This document shows positions 50,969 through 62,496 of a stretch of 64,000 nucleotides of DNA, piece after piece. Where the stretch lies: contig JAHDYR010000064.1 of NCBI GenBank assembly GCA_019828565.1, forward strand, positions 310,001-374,000, in the 5' to 3' direction. The translations under genes and the position numbers were made by a program. Each line of letters starts with the position of its first letter. Positions within the stretch are counted from its first letter, which is position 1. The notes under the pieces were generated by a model, which saw only the letters and a program-made list of their open reading frames with translations, was not told the DNA's origin and did not search any database. Source of the stretch: Carpediemonas membranifera. Taxonomy: Eukaryota > Fornicata.

Positions 50969-52561
50969 ATGGGACGACGGCGATTACTGAGCGATAGCGA
51001 GTCCGACGATTATTATCCATCAGGATCAGGCTACGAGAGCTCCCACTCTTCCGCTAGGCTCCAAGATGATCCTATGGCCGTCTTTGAGAAGACAGTGGAC
51101 AACAGTACGGTGCTGGCCACTCCTAAGAAGGTGAACATGTCCTGGGAAGAATCCTCTCCCGAAATCAACGTGGACCGCGTGAATCCAGGCTATCTCGGCG
51201 AATTTGTGGCCGGTGACGACGAAATTGAGTATGCAACATCCTCCTCCGAGGAAGAAGACGAGGTCCAAGGCAGCTCATTCTACCGCATACACCAGATAGA
51301 CGACGAGGACGCCCTGGACCCCAAGCTGCAGATGCGTCTGATGATGTTTGCCCGGTGGAGCGACGCTGAGAAGTTCGCCTTCTTCATTGGAGCAATGGCC
51401 AAGCTCGTGCTCGACACCGACGCCTTCAAATCTCTGATGCGGAACAAGGAGGCGCGGACGGCCATCACATACTACCCCAACCGGGCGCTCGCGGTTGCTT
51501 CCGCAGCCAAGTCATCAGTCTGGCGTGCCGAGATTAAGGATGCTGTGTTCGGTCGCACAGGCCGCTCCATGAATGAGAAGAAGGTTAGACAGCTGCCGTG
51601 CGACATTTGCCATAGGGACCGTGCAACGTCCCGGTCTGTAACCCTCAGTGGGGCCAAATACGACCCCGTTGCGTGGGTCCAGGCCTGGTCAAGCCAGAGC
51701 AGGCTAAGCCGGCCGGTGGTGAAGGAGGCCTCGCCAGTAACACCACGTCGCCGCATGCTTCTCGACTCTGACAGCGAGGAGAGCTCGTCCTCTGGCTCGG
51801 ACTCCGACCATGCCGGGAGCGAGACTCATGGTCCAGACTCGGGGTCGCCCCACCCCGAGGTGTTCGAGATCGACGAGTCTGACCCCCCGCCTTCCGAGCC
51901 TGGGACACCTCTCGCCGCCGGTTGGGATAGCGATGAAGTCAATGATGACTTCAAAGTACTCGATGACGCGGATGACGACCCTCCACTGAGCAAGGCTGAC
52001 CTGGCCCGGCTCCCGTTCGTCGAGGCCGAGAATGCTGGGCCCGTGGTGACCTACCGGGCGGGCAGAATGTGCTCGATGCGTGTGGCACTGGCTCATAAGG
52101 CAGCGCACTGGACAACAAGGCTGGTACTGGGCATCGTCAAGCGTGTAGAGACCACCACAGACGCTGACGTGGCGACAGCGATGCTTTTGGCCGATAATGT
52201 TTGGATGCTTGACCAGCGTCAGGAGCTCGAGGCCCTAGAAGCGCAGAGGTCCGCCATGCTGACCGAGTACACCGGGGGCGACTACCGCAAGTCGTATGCG
52301 GCGATGGGATCCCGGAACAAGGCGGGCAAGGGGCGGAAGAAGATGATGACTCTGCTCCAACACGAGGGGAAGAAGGCCAAGAGTGCGCGGGCAAAAGCAC
52401 GGCGTAATAAGAAGCAGAAGCAGCGTCGGATCAACGCCATGGACTCGGTGAAGCCGATACCTGAGGTGAAGACGGAGAAGAAGAAGAATAACAAGAACAG
52501 GTGGCAGAAGAAGAAGAACCAGACCCAGACGCGACTCAAGCGGGAGCCACGGGTGACGTAA
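50969..52561 (+). CDS. DUF4211/CCDC82-like nuclear protein
   Basis: 530 residues. The N-terminus is acidic and Ser-rich (LSDSESDDYYPSGSGYESS). A central folded part at about 115-240 has MRLMMFARWSDAEKFAFFIGA, then CDICHRDRATSRSVTLSGAKYD. The latter looks like the zinc-binding end of DUF4211, found in CCDC82-type chromatin proteins. A second acidic stretch follows, then a helical part, and a very Lys/Arg-rich C-terminus from about 440 that could hold nuclear or nucleolar signals. The function of the family is unclear. The assignment rests on the CxxC and G-x-x-YD motif and is moderate. Confidence 0.5.
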   Translation: MGRRRLLSDSESDDYYPSGSGYESSHSSARLQDDPMAVFEKTVDNSTVLATPKKVNMSWEESSPEINVDRVNPGYLGEFVAGDDEIEYATSSSEEEDEVQGSSFYRIHQIDDEDALDPKLQMRLMMFARWSDAEKFAFFIGAMAKLVLDTDAFKSLMRNKEARTAITYYPNRALAVASAAKSSVWRAEIKDAVFGRTGRSMNEKKVRQLPCDICHRDRATSRSVTLSGAKYDPVAWVQAWSSQSRLSRPVVKEASPVTPRRRMLLDSDSEESSSSGSDSDHAGSETHGPDSGSPHPEVFEIDESDPPPSEPGTPLAAGWDSDEVNDDFKVLDDADDDPPLSKADLARLPFVEAENAGPVVTYRAGRMCSMRVALAHKAAHWTTRLVLGIVKRVETTTDADVATAMLLADNVWMLDQRQELEALEAQRSAMLTEYTGGDYRKSYAAMGSRNKAGKGRKKMMTLLQHEGKKAKSARAKARRNKKQKQRRINAMDSVKPIPEVKTEKKKNNKNRWQKKKNQTQTRLKREPRVT

Positions 52562-52608
52562 TAAACAGGTCCGGATTATTTACTTGCTTAGTTGCGTTTA
52601 TAGTATAG

Positions 52609-53355
52609 TTAAAGCAGCCTAGTCGGCCAGCAGTGGGTCATGACATCCGGGTCTCGAATAATCGTCGTCGGTTCCCTCACAGACGCCACGCGGTACGTTT
52701 CATGCGATGGCTGGGCGGGGATACTCCACGTATGTTCCATCTTCGGGCTCGGGGTAGGGCATGGCGACGGGGGTCGGCGGACCTCGATGACTGCACTTTG
52801 AGTCGGCTGGGTAAGAGCATCGTTCGTCACGAGCTCTTCGTCGTTCGCGAGCAGGGCGAATCCGTGCTCGTCCGTGAGCTGGCTGGTGTGAGACAGTTTG
52901 TGGTACTGCATTACCCGGGCCCGCGTCTTTTGTAGATGCGACGCGATTGACTGGCGACTGAGGCCGTCAATATTGAGGTGCGCCATGAGCATCTTGGGGA
53001 CGACGCTTTTGATTCCCATGCGCAGGGTGACCATGATGAACCTGTGATGGAGTTCGGGCGTCCAGACAACCCGGTACTTGCCGTGGTCGCTCATGGAGAT
53101 GCTGTGCTGGACCTTGAGGCTGTCCATGGCACGACATGCCTTAGAGCTGCTCTTGTAGTTGCTTGTGTCACCAATAATGGCTGTTTTGCTCGTTCTTTGG
53201 CCGTAGTTCGAGCCTCCATCCAGCGCTGGGCGCGTAAGAGCTTTCTGCTCAGCACCAGCTGCATAATGGATCGAATTTGTCCGTGATATATCACCAAGAA
53301 CAGTGTGAGCAGCGGTGTGCATCATATGAGCGTTTGGACGCCTCTTGACAAACAT
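52609..53355 (-). CDS. GARP-type Myb-like transcription factor
   Basis: 248 residues from the ATG at 53355; the frame upstream starts only at a TTG. A single GARP DNA-binding domain sits at about 91-145: RVVWTPELHHRFIMVTLRMG, VVPKMLMAHLNIDGLSR, then QSIASHLQKTRARV. This is close to the plant ARR-B/GLK domain, including the SHLQK signature. The flanks are low-complexity, with Pro/Ser and His/Met stretches and no receiver domain. GARP proteins bind DNA as monomers through the third helix; a GARP-like factor has been described in Giardia. A nuclear transcription factor is likely; targets are unknown. Confidence 0.88.
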   Translation of the reverse strand: MFVKRRPNAHMMHTAAHTVLGDISRTNSIHYAAGAEQKALTRPALDGGSNYGQRTSKTAIIGDTSNYKSSSKACRAMDSLKVQHSISMSDHGKYRVVWTPELHHRFIMVTLRMGIKSVVPKMLMAHLNIDGLSRQSIASHLQKTRARVMQYHKLSHTSQLTDEHGFALLANDEELVTNDALTQPTQSAVIEVRRPPSPCPTPSPKMEHTWSIPAQPSHETYRVASVREPTTIIRDPDVMTHCWPTRLL

Positions 53356-53657
53356 GCTCGGTCGCGGATTTTGAGCCGGCTGAAAATCTCGTATATCTAG
53401 TACCGTACATCTCTTATGCAACTCAAACGGCTGGGGGCGGGGGCACTGGGCCTAGACAGCAACATCGAATCCTTTCTATATTTTTCGATTTGAGATTGGT
53501 GAAACCATCTCTTCTGGCAAGAGGACATTTCTCAGTCAAGGCAAGTGAAAGAAGGACCAAATGTGATCCGTATGGCAACTAACCACACCACACCAGACCA
53601 GGTACGGTCCTTTACAGTCGAATCAAATCATCCAAGAGGATCGACTCCAACCCCACT
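53356..53657. other. Intergenic region
   Basis: About 300 bp between the GARP gene's start and the 3' end of the next minus-strand gene. No feature recognised. Confidence 0.4.
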
Positions 53658-54284
53658 TCAGCGGCTACCATGAGACCCGCCAATCCCTGCCCCGCTGTAC
53701 GGTTGGTACTGCATGACCGGGGCCTGCATCATGCTTGGCTGATATGGAGCTGGGTTTTGCATCATCTGCGGGTTGCCATACATTGTGGCAAACGCCTGAG
53801 GGGGCGCTCCAAGGCGAGGGGCCGCGTAGTACGGGTTCAGAGGGTTTTGACCGGTGAGCATCTGACTGGCAGCCTTCTTGTTGGCCTTCCTTTGGGGAAT
53901 GCCGAGGCCGAGTAACACGATACCGATGACGAAGACGATGAAACCAATGTTGCTAAGGAAGGGCGCGATGATCATTAGAACAATACCGAATGGGATCATG
54001 GTCTTGCGGGTGTATTGGCCGCGTAGGGAAAGAATCAGGCAAATGATCAGCAGAATTTCGAGGAGGAAAATGCCGATAAGGACGATAAAGACGACGAATG
54101 TCGCCAAAAAGACCACCGCAAGGTAGAAGACGGCGTAAAGAATGCCAACAATAGAGCTTGTGGTGCTGTCATCGCTAGAATCACCAAAACTCCAAGATTG
54201 TGCAGGGTATTTGTCCGGTTCAAGAGTGTTGGTTGCAAGTACAGCTACTAATAGCAGCGAGAAGATGAATACAGACGTTTTCAT
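53658..54284 (-). CDS. Small membrane protein with signal peptide and Pro/Met-rich tail
   Basis: 208 residues from the ATG at 54284, which places a clean signal peptide (MKTSVFIFSLLLVAVLA) first. A short Ser/Asp-rich lumenal stretch is followed by two long hydrophobic blocks (ILYAVFYLAVVFLATFVVF and on; FGIVLMIIAPFLSNIGFIVF and on), probably four membrane segments. The cytoplasmic tail of about 70 residues is rich in Pro, Met, Gln and Tyr (NPYYAAPRLGAPPQ, MQNPAPYQPSMMQAP). No family recognised. Such tails often bind SH3 or WW-like domains or trafficking proteins. Confidence 0.6.
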   Translation of the reverse strand: MKTSVFIFSLLLVAVLATNTLEPDKYPAQSWSFGDSSDDSTTSSIVGILYAVFYLAVVFLATFVVFIVLIGIFLLEILLIICLILSLRGQYTRKTMIPFGIVLMIIAPFLSNIGFIVFVIGIVLLGLGIPQRKANKKAASQMLTGQNPLNPYYAAPRLGAPPQAFATMYGNPQMMQNPAPYQPSMMQAPVMQYQPYSGAGIGGSHGSR

Positions 54285-54746
54285 CCGTTTGAATATGGTA
54301 ACAGGCAAAGCTTGTTGGTTGGCGCGGATCTCGATCACGGCTCAATCTCCAATTTGGGCGATTCCAGAACATAATCGCCAGATGGAGCAGGTCTCAAGCC
54401 ACACACTGCCCTGCTTTGTTCCCTGACTGTGCCGGCAAGACACCCAGACACCACATGACTGACATGAGCCATTCATCCACGATGCAATACCAACAGGCTA
54501 TTTCCACGCATTGCGGATGATTCGTGCCAATCATTCCACAAGAAGCGTCATTGTCATCTTATCGCACATGAAGTGTTTGCGCGCCTATGACGCACTGTAG
54601 TCGGCCTGAACCCGAGCAATGGGGTGGATGAGGTATGTATGTCATAGAGATAGATACCGGTAGATTTTGAGACACAGTCAGATTATTGGATTTGATTCTT
54701 TTTTTTCAACAAACACAACGAGACACACAATTCACTGAAGCCAGCA
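54285..54746. other. Divergent intergenic region
   Basis: About 460 bp between the small membrane-protein gene and the giant cysteine-rich gene, containing both upstream regions. An oligo-T run lies about 40 bp before the downstream ATG. Otherwise I see nothing. Confidence 0.4.
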
Positions 54747-57700
54747 ATGGCGCGACATCACAGCACTGCGATTTTCGCATTGTTCATCGCCATATTTGCG
54801 CTTGTAGCTTCTTCGTTCGAATACCAGGACCTACACAACCGCGTGAACTCCGCTGTCTTCCTCGACGACGACACGCTCATCACCGGAAGCAGTTATTCAC
54901 ACCGCGTTGAGCTCTTCCTACGCGATGAAGGTGTTTGGACACTGTACAACTACACCTACAATTCCCGTTCCAGTTTTGGATTTGCTGTAGCTGCGGACGA
55001 CAACTATATCGTCACAAGCGAGTACAACTACCGCACAGATGCCGGGATTTACGAAGGGAGGATCTATGTCTACGACCGTAGCGGCACCGTCTTCGGGGAC
55101 ACTTTCACCATCATCAATGCCCCCAACCTCACCGCCCAAGGCCTCGAGGTCAAATACCTCGGCAACGAGCTCGCTCTGGAGGACGGCGTGATCTGTGCGG
55201 GAGCTCCCAGTACAATGACTATCCCTGACCCAGATACAGGCGCGACCTATCAGCGTGCGTCTTACTTTGTATGGAAGCTGATCGACGGTGAGTAGACCCT
55301 CGCCTTCTCGAAGATACCCGATGGTTATGGCCACGGCCAAGGATACGAGCAGTCCATCGTCATCAAGAACGGGGTGATCTACTATCGCTGGTACATTGGC
55401 ACTCAGATCATCGGTTGACACTGACGGCAACGAGGTAGCCGTCATCGACCCGCCCACGAGCCAGTACTACTACCGCTTGGCTGTGACCGACAGATGGCTT
55501 GTGGTGGGCGACTACAACGCTGACGACGAAAGTTGGTCCAATGCCGGTAAGGCGTACGTTTATGACATAACCACACCCACCGAGCCGACGCTGACGTCCA
55601 CCATCTCGGCCGACTACTTATACGACAACTACTTTGGCTATTCCGTGTCAGCTTACGGCAACACCGTCGCAGTTGGTGCATATCGCTACTGGACGGACGA
55701 CTTTAACAGCGGCGGCGCCTTCGTATTCCAGTACAACGAAGAGACCAGCACGTTTGAACCAATGTACACCTTCACGGGTGACACTGCCAGCATGTACTAC
55801 GGCTCTGTCGTGGCTACCACCGACAACACCCTCTTCGTCGCCCCCAGCGCGTCCTACACCACCAACCGGCTCATCGACTACTCCACGTGCGGAGCTGGGT
55901 ACCAGGTCAACGCTACTGGCCACTGCGAGATGTGCCCCGCCGGGACGTACTCCGGTGAACTTGACCCCGACTGCGAGCCCTGCCCCATGGGCACTTACCA
56001 GCCGTACCCTGGGAAGACTGGCTGCTTCAGTCCAGACGACGGCTACTACGTCCCGCCCTACAGTCGCATTGCCCAGCTTGCCTGCCCTGACGACTACAGT
56101 TCGCACTTTGGCGGCTGGACGTGCGTGGATGAGGTCGCCCGCCTCACCCTGGATGTCGACGCAGGTCATGTCCAAGACTCCAATGTATATGGCGTTGCCA
56201 TCGACAATGACTACATCGCCACGGTCTCGTACTACGACTACAACGCCCTTGTCATGTACGGCGCGGACGGTTCTTACCTCAGCACCACCCGCCCCAGCGA
56301 CCCGTACGCATCCAGGTCCCGCCAGGTGGCAATGACGGACAGTCACATCCTCGTCACGTCTAACTACTACCAGTACAACTCCACCGATCAGAAGTCTTAC
56401 TACACTGGCACGACTACGGTCTTCACCCGCGCCGCAGAGCCCCAGGAGCTCGTCTCGCTCCAGTTCACCACCAGCCAGTTCAACATCTCGGGCGAGCTTG
56501 GCGTGTATCATCCGGCGTCACATTTCGCCGATGGAACGTCGACTTTTGTCATTGGTGATAAGTACGCTGACGATCTCGACATTGGAACGAACTGCGGCCT
56601 CGTTATTGTGCTCAAGATCAACAACCTGGGCATTTATTCACACACAGAGCACCGCGGCGCGGAGTCTTACGCCTACTACGGAGAAAGCGTCGAGATGGAC
56701 GACAACTACATCTACATCAGCGGCAAGGAAAGCGGAATCGAGCAGATCTTCGTCTATACCCACGATATGGAGCTCGTCACGACGTTTGGTCCACCGAAGA
56801 CGACGTCAGCCACCTCTCTCGTCAGCGGACTCAACTCTAACGGTACGCACATCGCCGTGGGGTCCTACGCCTATAGGAAGGCGTACATCTTCTCAACCGA
56901 CACGTTTGAGATCGTCTCGACTGTCTACCCCGAATATCTCAACCCCGACGCCCGAGTCGACGCAGTCATCTCCAGCTTTGGTCGTGAGGTGGCGCTTTGT
57001 GGCACCGAGTACCTTGTGGTGGCCGACCCTAATGGCTACGGCAAGGAGTTCTCCTCCTCAGGCTACCTCTACGTCTACCAGTGGATCGACGGCGATTGGG
57101 TGCTCAACTCGAAGACGGCAGGCACGGGTTCAAGCACGCAGGTGGGGTACTACTCCCTGGACTGCAACAACGACGTCATCGTCGCCGGCCAGAACAACGC
57201 CCCGTACGTCCACGGCGTGTACTACACCTCCGTCTCCACCATCAACAAGCCCCGCTGCCCCACGGGAACGAACGGTGACTACCCCGCGTGCACCCCGTGT
57301 CTCCCAGGTACGTACTCCCCTCTGGGCGGGTCTATTTGCCTCAATGCCTCAGCCGGTTTCTACACCACCGGCACCGGGGCCAAGATCCAGACTGAGTGCT
57401 CCAACGGCTACTACCAACCCGAACTCGGCCAGGGCTCGTGTATTCAGGCGTCTGCGGGCCACTACGTCGACCCGGCAGACCATTCGAAGCAGGTACAGTG
57501 CCTCTCGGGATACTACTCCGCAGCTGGTTCGAGTGCCTGCACCGCATCCAGCAGAGGGTACTATGTCCCGGACGCCGACCAGTCCCACCAAGTTCAGTGT
57601 TCTTTTGGCACGTACCAGCCCAAGATTGCCAAGACCTCGTGCCTTGACGTGGAAGCTGGGTACTTCGGTGCCAGAAACCGCCAGACCCAGGACCCGTGTA

Positions 57701-60700
57701 ACAGCGGCCAGTACCAGCCACAGGCCAAGCAGGAGAGCTGTGTCACCTGTGATGCCGGCTACTACGTCCCGTCGGACGGCCAGGGCCACACTGCCCAGAG
57801 CGAGTGCGGGGCTGGGACCTTTAGCCCCTTAGGAGGCATGTCATCGTGCACGCTTGCTGGAGCTGGCTACTTCGTCGCTAGCAACAGGTCTACTACTGAG
57901 GCGGCTTGCTCACCGGGCTCTTACCAGCCGCGGAAGGGCCAGAGCTCGTGCCTGACCGCAGACGCTGGATACTACGTCGCTGACGAGGCCGCCCAGTCCC
58001 AAGTGGCGTGCAACAACGGCAAGTATCAGCCCAGCACCAACCAGACGGCCTGCCTCACGGCAACCCCCGGCCACTACGTCCCCGACGACAGAGAAGGCCA
58101 CGCCGCCCAGGAGAGCTGCCTCGCCGGGACCTACCAGGCGAACCCCCAGCAGGCCAGCTGCAACGTGGCAGTCCTAGGCTACTACGTCGCGGCCAACGAG
58201 GCGACTGCCCAGGTCGAGTGCGAGACTGGCAAGTACCAGAACGAGACGGGTAAGACCAGCTGCTTCACCGCTGAGAGTGGTTACTACGTTCCCGACTTCA
58301 ACCACGCCGCCCAGCTCCCCTGTGACGCCGGCAACTACTCTGCGTCGGCCGGCCAGTCGACCTGCGCAACCGCCTCAGCCGGCCACTTTGTCCCCAACGA
58401 CGGCATGGGCCACGCTGCTCAGGAGTGTTGCTCCAAGGGCACCTACCAGCCGAACGCCGGCCAGAGCGGATGCAACGTGGCAGACCTTGGCTACTACGTC
58501 GCTGCCGAGGAGGCCACGACCCAGGTCGCCTGTGAGGCTGGAACTTTCGCCAACGAGACCGGATCAGACTCGTGCCACCCCGCGAGCGCTGGCCACTATG
58601 TACCCGAGAGCGCGGCCTCTGAGCAGATCCCCTGCGCGCCGGGCACGTACCAGGGGTCGACCCGGAAGACCCACTGCTACCCAGCGCCGAAGGGCAGCTA
58701 CGTGGCCAGGACCGGGGCGACCGCGTACGAGTGGTGCGCCCAGGGCATGTACCAGCCTGACGAGGGCCAGACCAGCTGCATCACCGCGACTGCCGGGTAC
58801 TACGTCGACGGCTTCCACACCAAGCAGACGCCGTGCGACAACGGCTCCTTCCAGCCCCTCGCGGGCCAGTCCTCCTGCAACACCACTGCGGCCGGGTACT
58901 ACACGCCGGCCGACGGCGAGCCCCACACGGCCCAGCTCGCCTGCAACAACGGCACGTACCAGCCGGACGAGGGCCAGGCCGAGTGTCTCACGGCAACCCC
59001 CGGCCACTACGTCCCCGACGACAGAGAAGGCCACGCCGCCCAGGAGAGCTGCCTCGCCGGGACCTACCAGGCGAACCCCCAGCAGGCCAGCTGCAACGTG
59101 GCAGTCCTAGGCTACTACGTCGCGGCCAACGAGGCGACTGCCCAGGTCGAGTGCGAGACTGGCAAGTACCAGAACGAGACGGGTAAGACCAGCTGCTTCA
59201 CCGCTGAGAGTGGTTACTACGTTCCCGACTTCAACCACGCCGCCCAGCTCCCCTGTGACGCCGGCAACTACTCTGCGTCGGCCGGCCAGTCGACCTGCGC
59301 AACCGCCTCAGCCGGCCACTTTGTCCCCAACGACGGCATGGGCCACGCTGCTCAGGAGAGTTGCTCCAAGGGCACCTACCAGCCGAACGCCGGCCAGAGC
59401 GGATGCAACGTGGCAGACCTTGGCTACTACGTCGCTGCCGAGGAGGCCACGACCCAGGTCGCCTGTGAGGCTGGAACTTTCGCCAACGAGACCGGATCAG
59501 ACTCGTGCCACCCCGCGAGCGCTGGCCACTATGTACCCGAGAGCGCGGCCTCTGAGCAGATCCCCTGCGCGCCGGGCACGTACCAGGGGTCGACCCGGAA
59601 GACCCACTGCTACCCAGCGCCGAAGGGCAGCTACGTGGCCAGGACCGGGGCGACCGCGTACGAGTGGTGCGCCCAGGGCATGTACCAGCCTGACGAGGGC
59701 CAGACCAGCTGCATCACCGCGACTGCCGGGTACTACGTCGACGGCTTCCACACCAAGCAGACGCCGTGCGACAACGGCTCCTTCCAGCCCCTCGCGGGCC
59801 AGTCCTCCCTGCAACACCACTGCGGCCGGGTACTACACGCCGGCCGACGGCGAGCCCCACACGGCCCAGCTCGCCTGCAACAACGGCACGTACCAGCCGG
59901 ACGAGGGCCAGGCCGAGTGTCTCACGGCAACCCCCGGCCACTACGTCCCCGACGACAGAGAAGGCCACGCCGCCCAGGAGAGCTGCCTCGCCGGGACCTA
60001 CCAGGCGAACCCCCAGCAGGCCAGCTGCAACGTGGCAGTCCTAGGCTACTACGTCGCGGCCAACGAGGCGACTGCCCAGGTCGAGTGCGAGACTGGCAAG
60101 TACCAGAACGAGACGGGTAAGACCAGCTGCTTCACCGCTGAGAGTGGTTACTACGTTCCCGACTTCAACCACGCCGCCCAGCTCCCCTGTGACGCCGGCA
60201 ACTACTCTGCGTCGGCCGGCCAGTCGACCTGCGCAACCGCCTCAGCCGGCCACTTTGTCCCCAACGACGGCATGGGCCACGCTGCTCAGGAGTGTTGCTC
60301 CAAGGGCACCTACCAGCCGAACGCCGGCCAGAGCGGATGCAACGTGGCAGACCTTGGCTACTACGTCGCTGCCGAGGAGGCCACGACCCAGGTCGCCTGT
60401 GAGGCTGGAACTTTCGCCAACGAGACCGGATCAGACTCGTGCCACCCCGCGAGCGCTGGCCACTATGTACCCGAGAGCGCGGCCTCTGAGCAGATCCCCT
60501 GCGCGCCGGGCACGTACCAGGGGTCGACCCGGAAGACCCACTGCTACCCAGCGCCGAAGGGCAGCTACGTGGCCAGGACCGGGGCGACCGCGTACGAGTG
60601 GTGCGCCCAGGGCATGTACCAGCCTGACGAGGGCCAGACCAGCTGCATCACCGCGACTGCCGGGTACTACGTCGACGGCTTCCACACCAAGCAGACGCCG

Positions 60701-62461
60701 TGCGACAACGGCTCCTTCCAGCCCCTCGCGGGCCAGTCCTCCTGCAACACCACTGCGGCCGGGTACTACACGCCGGCCGACGGCGAGCCCCACACGGCCC
60801 AGCTCGCCTGCAACAACGGCACGTACCAGCCGGACGAGGGCCAGGCCGAGTGTCTCACGGCAACCCCCGGCCACTACGTCCCCGACGACAGAGAAGGCCA
60901 CGCCGCCCAGGAGAGCTGCCTCTCCGGGACCTACCAGGCGAACCCCCAGCAGGCCAGCTGCAACGTGGCAGTCCTAGGCTACTACGTCGCGGCCAACGAG
61001 GCGACTGCCCAGGTCGAGTGCGAGACTGGCAAGTACCAGAACGAGACGGGTAAGACCAGCTGCTTCACCGCTGAGAGTGGTTACTACGTTCCCGACTTCA
61101 ACCACGCCGCCCAGCTCCCCTGTAACGCCGGCATGTACCAGCCCGGCATCGGCAGCAGCAAATGCTTCCAGACACGCCCCGGCTACTACACCCCCGCCGA
61201 CGAACAGGCCCACACTGGCATGGACGCCTGTGCCGATGGAAGCTACCAAGACCTGCAGGGCCAGGCCTGCTGCACGCCGTGCGGACTGGGGTCGTTCGCC
61301 AATACTACCGCCTCGACGACGTGCACCCTGGCTTCGCCCGGCTTCTTCTCCGATGACCGGCTGACCCAGCAGCCCTGCGCCACTGGCTTCTTCCAGCCCG
61401 AGCGGGGCCAGTCGTCCTGCCTCATGTCCGAGGCCGGCTTCCACTCGGCGGCCAACCACACCATCTAGGTCCCCTGCGATGCTGGTAAGTTCCAGAACAA
61501 GACTGGCCAGACCTCCTGCATCGCCTGCCCCGAGTTCTTCAGCACGCCCGCAGACGGCCAGCCCCACACCGAGTGTGTCAGATGGGTGCCCGAGGCCGTC
61601 ATCGTCGGCAAGAACGAGTCGATCTCCCTCGACACGGGCGACATGAACTCCACCGTCAGCGATGTCACGTTCGGCGACGACGGCGACGAGTGCCAGCTGG
61701 TCGAGCGTGAAGACGGGTCGACCATTGTGGTGCCCGTTGTCCGCAACTCGACCGTGCCCGCCGGGAACTACTCCACGACGATCAGACTGTCGGACGGCAC
61801 GACTGAGACTGTCAACGTCGAGATCGAGGAGGACTACACCATCCCAGAGGCCAGGACAGTGCTGCGTGGTAAGACCGTCAGCGCTGTCGTCAACAGCACG
61901 ATCTGTCCCGCCTCTATGGCTGTCAGCCGGCTCGGCCAGCTCAACCTCACGGCTGCCCTGTCTAACGGCAATGGTGTGCAGTGCGAGGCGTCGACCACGA
62001 TCACCGCGGACGACATCAGCTCGAACTACAACCCCCGCCTCGTCTTCCACGGCGGCATGGTCTGCCTCGAGATCGACGACGCCGAGTTCGGGTCGACCGA
62101 CGACCTTGTCTTCGTCATCAATGGTGAGGTGTACAGCACGCTGAGCCTCGTCGACGCCATGCCGTGCAGCAGCGTCCCCCTGACTGACCTCACCTCGGTC
62201 AACTCGTACGTGCTCCTCGACAGCGCCGTCGTCCTCTCGTCGCTCACAACACCCCCAACCCAACCCGCGGCCAGCTCCAACGTCGGCCTGTTCATCGCCG
62301 GCGGAGTGGCGAGCGCCGCCATTGTTGGCATCACGGTCCTCCTCGTAGCCTGCTGTGTCATCGGAGGCTGCATCGTCTGTGCCACGCCGCGTCTCGTGGT
62401 CTACCCGCTCGCCCGGTGGAGGGGCAAGCGATTCGTGTACGACCACGCTGAGCGGTACTAG
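54747..62461 (+). pseudogene. Giant cysteine-rich repeat receptor-like protein gene, frame broken four times
   Basis: A signal peptide (MARHHSTAIFALFIAIFALVASS) precedes a beta-propeller-like N-terminal part with FG-GAP-style blades to ~57.25 kb. A long array of cysteine-rich units with pattern C-x2-G-x-Y-x-P-x2-G-x2-x-C (ephrin-receptor-like/GCC2-GCC3 type) runs to ~61.5 kb. A juxtamembrane domain, one membrane segment (VGLFIAGGVASAAIVGITVL) and a short basic tail end at TAG 62459-62461. The frame is interrupted by TAG at 55293-55295, a shift near 55405-55420, an extra C near 59807-59809 and TAG at 61466-61468. Coding character continues across each break. Both TAGs sit where CAG (Gln) is expected: HTI-stop-VPCDAG parallels units such as TTQVACEAG. 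Options are a young pseudogene, sequence errors, or readthrough. Intact relatives would be surface proteins. Confidence 0.8.
58054..61122 (+). repeat. 933-bp near-identical tandem repeat (three copies plus part of a fourth)
   Basis: The landmark CTCACGGCAACCCCCGG occurs at 58054, 58987, 59921 and 60854, giving periods of 933, 934 and 933 bp. Each unit encodes 311 residues of cysteine-rich modules. Differences are very few: TGT/AGT in the ECC/ESC codon, one GCC/TCC in copy 4 and the extra C in copy 2. Copy 4 diverges after about 265 bp, near TGTAACGCCGG. Such identity implies recent amplification or continuing gene conversion. Confidence 0.93.
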
Positions 62462-62496
62462 TGATTGATAGATAAATGTACTCTAGAGCTGTGTGT

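Noticed and set aside
55292-55406. A 115-nt intron explaining the first stop and shift in the giant gene
   Set aside because: The acceptor (GGCACTCAG) does not fit the motif, the length is far above the other introns, and the segment itself reads as a propeller blade.
58277-60977. Repeated Arg/Pro/Thr-rich 277-codon frames in the 933-bp repeat
   Set aside because: Out-of-frame readings of the cysteine-module repeat, duplicated because the DNA repeats.
55293-61468. TAG reassigned to glutamine, as in some diplomonads
   Set aside because: TAG terminates several intact genes in the window, and this gene also has frameshifts.
60974-62446. 490-codon minus-strand open frame opposite the giant gene's C-terminus
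   Set aside because: Composition typical of an antisense shadow (Val/Gly/Arg-rich). The sense strand carries the cysteine modules and the membrane segment.
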